NCBI GenBank assembly: GCA_020744225.1
Contig: JAGMWG010000018.1
Location: 806,001 to 870,000 of the forward strand
From: Paraphoma chrysanthemicola
Taxonomy: Eukaryota > Ascomycota > Dothideomycetes > Pleosporales > Phaeosphaeriaceae
Direction of reading: 5' to 3'
DNA: 64,000 bases
In this document: one piece after another, positions 57,856 through 64,000 of the stretch
Position numbering within the stretch: the first letter of the stretch is position 1
Layout: each line of letters starts with the position of its first letter
The notes under the pieces: generated by a model
The model's input: the letters and a program-made list of their open reading frames with translations, nothing else
Databases searched by the model: none
What the model was told of the DNA's origin: nothing
Made by a program: the position numbers and the translations under genes

Positions 57856-58497
57856 AGCTTCAGCTGCATTGGTGTATCGAAATGAGCATTGGGGGCGCCT
57901 GGCGCATCGGTACTATTTTTATCATTCATTTGCGGCAGAGGGCCGCCTACGTACCTGAGTAGTTTTTCATGACACTATTTCTTCCCATTCGTGGGATCGT
58001 TTGAACTGTGGTGTCGATCTCGCTCATCTATTGATGCTGAATGTGCGACGACGACCTGATATGCGACTTGTGCATGCTTCACATGGTAACATCATCTCTC
58101 CATAGCGACAAGTGTTTTGAGCGCATCTGGAGTAATTCCGTCGCTGCAATTGGCCGCAGTTGAGTTTGATGAACATGCAGAAGTCCACGCCACGGAAGGC
58201 CACTGTGTACGGCAACAGGGGAAAAGTAAACTAAGCGTTGCGCTTGTCTCTCCCGGGCTCCGCTTACTTAAGATGGGGTAACGTCATTGCCTCGGCGGTT
58301 GCGGCGCCCGCACCTTCATGACATTGACTACAACTTTGCGCCATCTCATCTTTGTTATTGTCCTTATGAGCTTATTCGGTGCCGCAATTAAACGGTACTC
58401 ACCAATTTCACTCACTAGTCGAATTAGTAGAGTACGCATCTCGACCGAACCAGATGAATCGCACTAAAATGCCAAGCAGCCAGTTACAACAAGAGCC
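57856..58497. other. Intergenic, no gene seen
   Basis: About 640 bp between the DMGDH-like gene and glyoxalase II, same direction. Holds the 3' UTR and next promoter. No further element recognised. Confidence 0.4.
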
Positions 58498-59518
58498 ATG
58501 CATATCCAGTCAATTCCCATGTGTATGAGTACCCTTATGGCCATGCGCTCAATCGAGATCGAGCTTACCAGTACTTAGGGGAGGGTTCGGGTAACAACTA
58601 TGCCTATCTCGTCTCGGACGAGAAGACTAAAGAAGCCGTTGTCATTGATCCAGCAAATCCATCTGAGTGAGCGGAACTTGACATGCTCATTGACGATCAT
58701 TAATTGAATAATCTCAGGGTTCTACCGCATTTGAAAGCCAAGACTGATGCCGGTTTCAATCTCACCAAGATCATCAACACTCATCAGTACGATCATCATT
58801 CTGCCACTGGAGATCATTGCTGATAACGTCATGTAGCCACCATGACCACGCCGGCGGCAACAAGGAGATAGTATGCTGGGAACTGCGGACAATGATACAC
58901 CTGACTGATTTAATGACAGAAAAGCGCGTATAATATCCCTATAATTGGCGGTCGTGACTGCGCTTTGGTGGCCGAAACACCTAGCCATCAGTCAAAGTTC
59001 AAGATCGGGTCTATCGACGTGACTGCACTGCACACGCCGTGCCATACCCAGGACAGTATCTGTTTTTTCCTTGAGGACGGCACAGACCGCGCGGTGTTTA
59101 CTGGTGACACCCTTTTCATTGGTGGCTGCGGACGCTTCTTTGAGGGCAAGCCAGCAGAGATGCACAAGGCTCTGAACGAGGTCCTTGCATCTCTTCCAGA
59201 TGACACAAAGGTCTACCCCGGACACGAATACACGAAGGGCAACGTCAAATTTGCCAAGAAGGTGCTCAACAATGATGCGATCAAGAAATTGGATGAATAC
59301 TCGCAAGCCAATAAGGAAACACAGGGCAAGTTCACTATTGGAGATGAGAAGGTATGTTTCTTGTGAAAGTGTCGATACCACAAGGATACGACCACTGACC
59401 TGAACAGCAACACAATGTATTCATGCGTGTTGACGATCCAGAGCTCCAAAAGGTCACCGGCAAGAAGGACCCCATCGATGTCATGGGAGCTTTGCGCTCG
59501 ATGAAGGACAACTCTTAG
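58498..59518 (+). CDS. GLO2: Glyoxalase II (hydroxyacylglutathione hydrolase)
   Basis: Six exons: 58498-58522, 58579-58666, 58718-58786, 58837-58870, 58920-59351 and 59408-59518, total 252 residues with all phases matching. It hydrolyses S-D-lactoylglutathione to D-lactate and glutathione, the second step of methylglyoxal detoxification. The start reads MHIQSIPM|WEGSGNNYAYLV. The metallo-beta-lactamase metal site THHHHDHAGGN is completed only by joining exons 3 and 4. Further ligands lie in TPCHTQDSICFFLED and FTGDTLFIGGCGRFFEG, and the glutathione-binding YPGHEYTKGNVKFAKKV is near the end. Length is usual for the eukaryotic enzyme. No long targeting peptide, so probably cytosolic. Confidence 0.95.
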
Positions 59519-60125
59519 GATGGTCACCGGCATGAGTGTGAGTTACGCCTTTTCAAGCATAGAAAATGCAAATATTGGCGACAATGTGGCCAAGATGCTT
59601 GACGCAGTCTGTCAGTAGTCGAAGATATCAAAGGCAATGTGCTGTACGTCACGAGTTTTTCGTCTTCCATTGACAGTATCTGCCAGGCCGCCAAACTGGG
59701 TCGATTTCGGGCTCTGATTATGCAATTGAGCTCAGAAGCATACTCCCAGGTAGCCATCTCTTGATTGTACCTGAAATTCAACGTTGATGCTTCGTGAGAC
59801 ACTGCACGCAACATGGACTCTCTACTGAATGATCTCAGTCCAAGATATATCACGTGAAGATTTCCCTAGTCGATGAGAGCGTTGTATTTGTCCTGGATCG
59901 ATAACACTCTCCAGACTCGAGCTTGGCAGAGTGAATACAAACATAATGCATCCAAGGAAGACAACCACAGGCCCACACGCACTAGCTATTACGAGAAACG
60001 CTCGATTACTTTTAGAGACAAACCAAAGAGTGTTCACAATAGTCCAACTTATGCTACTTGTCTATACATCAACAGCTCACCCGCTCAACATCTATAGCTC
60101 ACCATCGCTCACCCGTCAACTCCTC
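59519..60125. other. Intergenic, no gene seen
   Basis: About 600 bp between glo2 and the next plus-strand gene. The downstream frame is open from 59931, but that part has no protein-like pattern and is probably the leader. Confidence 0.4.
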
Positions 60126-61559
60126 ATGGCTCAATCAACCACTCCCAATAAGGCCGCATCAGAGCCCAAACGCCGCAAACTTTCCCTCATTACCACCCTT
60201 CGCGTCCGCAATGGCGGGTCCACCGACTCTTTCATCTCTCCCAATGCGCCCGCCCTTGGCGCAGACTCTGGCTCCGACACCGAGGAAGAAGACAACAGTG
60301 CACTGGAGGAAGAGTACTTGAACCGCATGACCGACGACACAGATAGGAAAATCGAAACTGTGTTCGGCGAGGACATCGACGTCTGGAAGTCGATGGGCGG
60401 CACTGTCTACGCAGACGTCAAAGACAAGGTCAAGCGCAAGATGCGAGAGCAGGAACTTTGGGGCAACGGGCAAAAGGACAAGGTCAAGGTCGGTGACAAG
60501 CGCAAGGCTGAGAAGATTACTGTGTCGTTCCAGGACGACGAGGAGCCTGGAGACGCAGATGTTATTGGAAAGAAGGGTAAGGGTAAGAAGAAGGCTGGGA
60601 AGAAGGGCATACAGGTATCCTTCTCATCTTCACCCAACTCATCTACATTTTACTTACACATCAACCAGCTACCCATCCCCACATCCTCATCTGCCCCTCC
60701 CTCCATCTTCAACCCCTTCAACCCCGAAGGCGCCCACGCCCGCCCCATCAAACCTCTCCCCAAGCGCGCAGCCAAAAACGCTGCCACGCCGAGCATCTTC
60801 TCCAGCCTAGGCCGCGTCAACATGGAAGGTAAAACACAATATCCACACACGCACAACCCCAATACATCTCAGAGCGCTAGTCCTGCAGCCAGATCCATAA
60901 TTCATGATGTTGATGGTGTGCAGCTTCCCCTTCCCCTCCCCGCGCATCTGCATCTGCATGGGCATTTCGCGACCCCGACCGCGCAGGCGAACCGGGATCG
61001 AGCTTCGACAGCGTTTCTACCGAGTAGGCGTGTTGTGTCTGGGAGTTTTGGGAGTTTTGATGGGGTCAATGCGGGACGGTTTGACGAGAGACCGTATCGG
61101 CTATTACAGAAGGGGAAAGATACTTCTGCGAGTAGGTCGGTGGGTGAGTCGGTCGTGTCGAGTACGCAACTAATGCCTTTGATGCGTTTTACAGTTCCTC
61201 TGTTGGCGGATGGGGCGTCTTTGCGAGAAGGGCTGTTCTCGCAGCAACGCCAGAACGAACACCAGGTCGAAGCACAGTCGTCTTTCCCATCATTCCCGTC
61301 CACACACCAACATGTGGAGCTGCCCCTATACACCACCCATACCCACTCCCCTCCCGTGGCCCATCCTCCCTTCCTTCCCAGCCAGTTTCCCATCCCACCT
61401 GACCCCCGCCGCAACAAGCTCGTCTCAGGGAGTTTCGGATCATTTAGCGATACAGGCCCACCAAGTCGATTCGATGAGCGTGGGTATCGTTTGTTGTCTG
61501 TACAAATGCAGGGACAAGCTGGTCAGAGCGAGGGTGAGAATGTCGATGAGGGGGAGTAG
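60126..61559 (+). CDS. Hypothetical protein with internal SGSFGSF..RFDERxYRLL repeat
   Basis: 477 residues if read as a single exon. The start is the Met at 60126; the frame is open from 59931 but the extra part looks like leader. The N-terminal third is charged (DSGSDTEEEDNSALEEEYLN, KVKRKMREQELWGNGQKD) with a Lys-rich nuclear-type patch (GKKGKGKKKAGKKG). Two copies of a motif lie about 135 residues apart: VSGSFGSFDG then RFDERPYRLL, and VSGSFGSFSD then RFDERGYRLL. Between them is a Ser/Pro/His-rich region. A 54-bp stretch, 60615-60668, has GT..CAG ends and a multiple-of-three length, so it could be an intron without altering the frame. Not recognised. Confidence 0.62.
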   Translation: MAQSTTPNKAASEPKRRKLSLITTLRVRNGGSTDSFISPNAPALGADSGSDTEEEDNSALEEEYLNRMTDDTDRKIETVFGEDIDVWKSMGGTVYADVKDKVKRKMREQELWGNGQKDKVKVGDKRKAEKITVSFQDDEEPGDADVIGKKGKGKKKAGKKGIQVSFSSSPNSSTFYLHINQLPIPTSSSAPPSIFNPFNPEGAHARPIKPLPKRAAKNAATPSIFSSLGRVNMEGKTQYPHTHNPNTSQSASPAARSIIHDVDGVQLPLPLPAHLHLHGHFATPTAQANRDRASTAFLPSRRVVSGSFGSFDGVNAGRFDERPYRLLQKGKDTSASRSVGESVVSSTQLMPLMRFTVPLLADGASLREGLFSQQRQNEHQVEAQSSFPSFPSTHQHVELPLYTTHTHSPPVAHPPFLPSQFPIPPDPRRNKLVSGSFGSFSDTGPPSRFDERGYRLLSVQMQGQAGQSEGENVDEGE

Positions 61560-61833
61560 GGCGAGATGTGTGGAATAAAGAGGAAAAAGCTGGATCCGTT
61601 CAAGGGGAAGAAGTGGCTTCGTTGAGATATGTCCTTGTGCAGATATGAATCGGGCAAGTAGCACCTCTTGAAAACTCAATCAACATTTTGGTGAACAAAA
61701 GGTCATGTGAACCATGTGTAATCTGCAAGAATGTCTTTCCATTTCATCGTCTCATCTTCATGTATCCAAAGCTAAGGATTGGGTATAAAGCACTTGTCAA
61801 AACTACTCCTTTCTCTCGCTCTCCTGTTCACAC

Positions 61834-63928
61834 CTACTCATCATCATCGTATCCAGCACTCATATCAGCCCATCCACACATCCACCTCTTGCCCTCGCTC
61901 TCTCCACCGAGTCTCAATTCGCGAGCCTGGCTGCCTTCTTTCCAGCGCCGCACGCGCAGGTCGTCGCTGACGCTGATCAAGCTGCCGTTGGTCGCCCACG
62001 AGACGCTCGTGACCTCGGCGTCGTGGCCGCGGACCAGAGCTGTGCCGTGCTCGTAAATAGGAATGTTGTCTGGACATCTGGTTCCGGTTGTGGAGCGGGA
62101 TAATGATGATCGTAATGATTTGCGAGTAGACATGTCGGGAAGATCTGCTTCGTCTTCTGGGTGTTTCGTCTCACGCTTGAGGAAGATCTCGTCTGTAGGG
62201 AAGAGCACGGGGCTGCCGTCGGTGCTGCCCACAGCCAAGAGCTCTGTCTTGTCATCCCTGGCTTTCCGTAATGATGCTTTGACGTAGAATGAGCCTGCGT
62301 GGAAGTTTTGATGACGGAAGCCGTATATGGGACCCAAGCCTTCTTGACCAACGCCGCAATATTTCCTGTCTGATGATGTTGTAGTCGACAGCTCAGGTGC
62401 TACACCTAGGATGAGATGGCTTGTGGAGTATGCATAAACTGTGTTGTCTTTGCTGAGAGCATAAAGACGCGAAGCGTTGCCGTTCAGAGTCAGAGAGTTG
62501 ATGGCAAAGTGTCGATGCTTATTGTGTGACTCTGGGTGTCGGGTGGTAGAGATGGGGATAGCAGGACCTCGCAGCGAGTAGCGACCGCGAATATCCCATA
62601 ACTTGACGCAAGTCGAAGCGTCTGAAGCTGTTAGGAGAAGGTGTTGTCGACCGTCGGGCAGGAATGAGAGCGCAGTGACAGAGATGTCGTTGCGACGGGC
62701 TATGCTCTCGGTCTTGCTCATCAAGCTGCTTCGTGAGAGGGATGTGGCGGTGCCGGTGGCGGTGCCGGTGGCACTTGTTAAGCTGTGGTCCGCATGCGCT
62801 GATGCTAGTGTGCGGATGACGCTGGCATACGGTGCGTCCGAACCCCAGGCCGAATGAACAGACGTCTGCCCACCTTTGCACCGCAGGTCCCATATTTGTA
62901 CGGCACCATCTCTACTCGACGTAGCAACGATTTTGTCATCGCCCGGCTGGAAGCGCACTTGCTTGACGGAGGATTTGTGCTTCGCCAGGACACTGAGAGT
63001 CTGCTGAGTCCGGACGTCGACGATTTGCGCCGTCTGGTCGCCTGAGCCTGCTGCGAGGTATGTGTCGTCTGACGAGAACTGAAGGTCCATGACAGCGTTG
63101 GAGTGTGCGCGCCATGATACGTGGGCCTTGGAGAAGTCGCCCTCGGAGTCAAGTAGGTGTATGTACCCGTCCTCATCACCGATGGCAAGTAGAGAGTTGG
63201 CTGGATGGAGTTAGCAACATTACAAAAGCGGACACAGGAATCAACATACTGTTGCAGCTAGCAGTGCAGAACGGCGGTGCGCCCTGCGGTAATTGGTGCA
63301 GATCGTCTGCACCGCTGTAGAAGTCTGCCGTCTGCTCCTGCCACGACGAGCAATGGTCTTGTCTGAAGCCTCTGCCAACGCTCAGGATGCCGCCGAAAGA
63401 GCGCTGCAGCATTCTGGAAGCAGCGCCCAAGCTTCGTATCCTTCTTACGGGCACGGGGAAGACAGGAGGCTCATCAAAGACAGGTGCGTCTTCGAGTATG
63501 CTGAAGGGAGGAGGGGTGACGTAACGCGAGCGTTTTGAGGGCGACGATTGGGCTGGCGATGTCTCTGGAGACAGATAGGCGGTCTTCCTCTTGCGCGAGC
63601 TCGATGTCGGGGTCTGCGTCTGGTTCTCGATATCGGCAAAGTTCACTGTCTTGCGTGGAGTAGTCCGAGATCCTGCTTGGCTGCGATTGATAGCAGCTCG
63701 CGTGATGTCCTGCAGCTGGCGACCCGAGCGAGAGACGGCAGCGCGTGAGGATGCATTTTTCGAGTTCCGCGGGGTGAAGAAGCGCGTGAAGCGTTTCGGC
63801 GTGATCGGGGGTGGCCGCTTGGGTTTTCGACTGCCTGTGGTGGCCGCGGACGGGGGCGGCGATGACGAGAAGAGCTCAGGCGTCGGCTCTTGCAGCAAAG
63901 TGCGAGGAGCACAAGGAGACGACATCAT
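61834..63928 (-). CDS. CDT2: Cdt2-like WD40 protein, CRL4 substrate receptor
   Basis: Exons 63928-63250 and 63200-61834, intron 49 bp (GTATGT..TCCAG), 681 residues. Cdt2 (DTL) is the WD40 receptor of the Cul4-Ddb1 ubiquitin ligase that targets Cdt1 and other PCNA-bound proteins in S phase. The N-terminal 200 residues are basic and disordered (PKRFTRFFTPRNSKNASSR) and end in a moderately conserved segment. The propeller follows from about residue 228: LLAIGDEDGYIHLLDSEGDF, SWRAHSNAVMDLQFSSDDTY, SSRDGAVQIWDLR (WDxR, the Ddb1-contact type), ASTCVKLWDIRGRYS, and a last repeat SWATNGSLISVSDDLRVRRW. A T-G-T-A run (SATGTATGTATS) lies in a loop. The start is uncertain: the frame continues upstream to 63970 and an upstream exon cannot be excluded. 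Other WD40 families are possible but the repeat order fits Cdt2 well. Confidence 0.85.
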
Positions 63929-64000
63929 TTCTACCTGCAAGTATATACAAAAGGGCAATTGCAAGGTCAAAGCGAGCCACGACTGAGGACACTGGAGGAC
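63929..64000. other. Window edge
   Basis: 72 bp upstream of the chosen Cdt2 start. A CAG just before the Met (on the minus strand) could be a splice acceptor, so the gene may begin outside the window. Confidence 0.3.

Noticed and set aside
1..64000. CRISPR arrays, rRNA, transposons, secondary-metabolite core genes
   Set aside because: No direct-repeat arrays, rRNA-like segments, transposase/reverse transcriptase motifs, or PKS/NRPS domains were seen.

Overview
This window is nuclear DNA from a filamentous ascomycete (Pezizomycotina; a Dothideomycete is my best guess but is inference). Genes lie on both strands without operons. They carry short introns of about 47-60 bp with GT..AG ends and CTAAC/CTGAC-like branch sites, next to intronless genes of 2-4 kb. 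Families typical of such fungi are present: Dcp2 with a long disordered tail, Elg1, Utp8, Cdc25-type Ras GEF, an ArAE/Brefeldin-sensitivity-like membrane protein, and an F-box-like/DUF7730-like protein. I see no transposon, rRNA, convincing tRNA or CRISPR array.

Layout. 0.3-2 kb: a six-exon secreted protein (-). 2.5-5.4 kb: decapping enzyme Dcp2 (-). 6.1-8.1 kb: a DUF4112 protein and two tandem small single-pass membrane proteins (+). 9.1-13.3 kb: the snoRNP protein Nhp2 and a C2H2 plus fungal_trans regulator (both -). 13.3-16.6 kb: no gene seen. 16.6-20.3 kb: SH3/WW-like/RasGEF protein (+). 21.6-22.8 kb: GPI-type GH16 glycosidase (+). 25.5-26.3 kb: secreted Pro/Ala-rich protein (+). 26.8-30.6 kb: one intact F-box-like gene among decayed open frames. 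31.3-31.9 kb: small secreted protein (+). 33.8-34.4 kb: Q/Y/G-rich glycine-zipper protein (-). 36.0-37.7 kb: single-pass membrane protein (+). 38.4-45.5 kb: divergent Elg1 (-) and Utp8 (+). 46.1-49.4 kb: ArAE-like transporter (+). 49.7-51.2 kb: SRR1-like protein (+). 52.0-59.5 kb: Rieske oxygenase (-), dimethylglycine/sarcosine-dehydrogenase-like flavoprotein (+) and glyoxalase II (+). 60.1-61.6 kb: hypothetical protein with an internal repeat (+). 61.8-63.9 kb: Cdt2-like WD40 protein (-).

How they fit together. Most are housekeeping genes: mRNA decay, snoRNP and rRNA processing, PCNA unloading, replication control, Ras signalling. The clearest metabolic grouping is the divergent Rieske oxygenase and DMGDH-like flavoprotein. 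Together they look like stepwise N-demethylation of a quaternary amine such as glycine betaine, with glyoxalase II next door, though glyoxalase II may simply be a neighbour. Four predicted secreted or GPI-anchored proteins lie apart from each other in gene-poor stretches.

Exon coordinates were assembled by hand from splice motifs and reading-frame continuity. No similarity search was run, so family names rest on recognised motifs.
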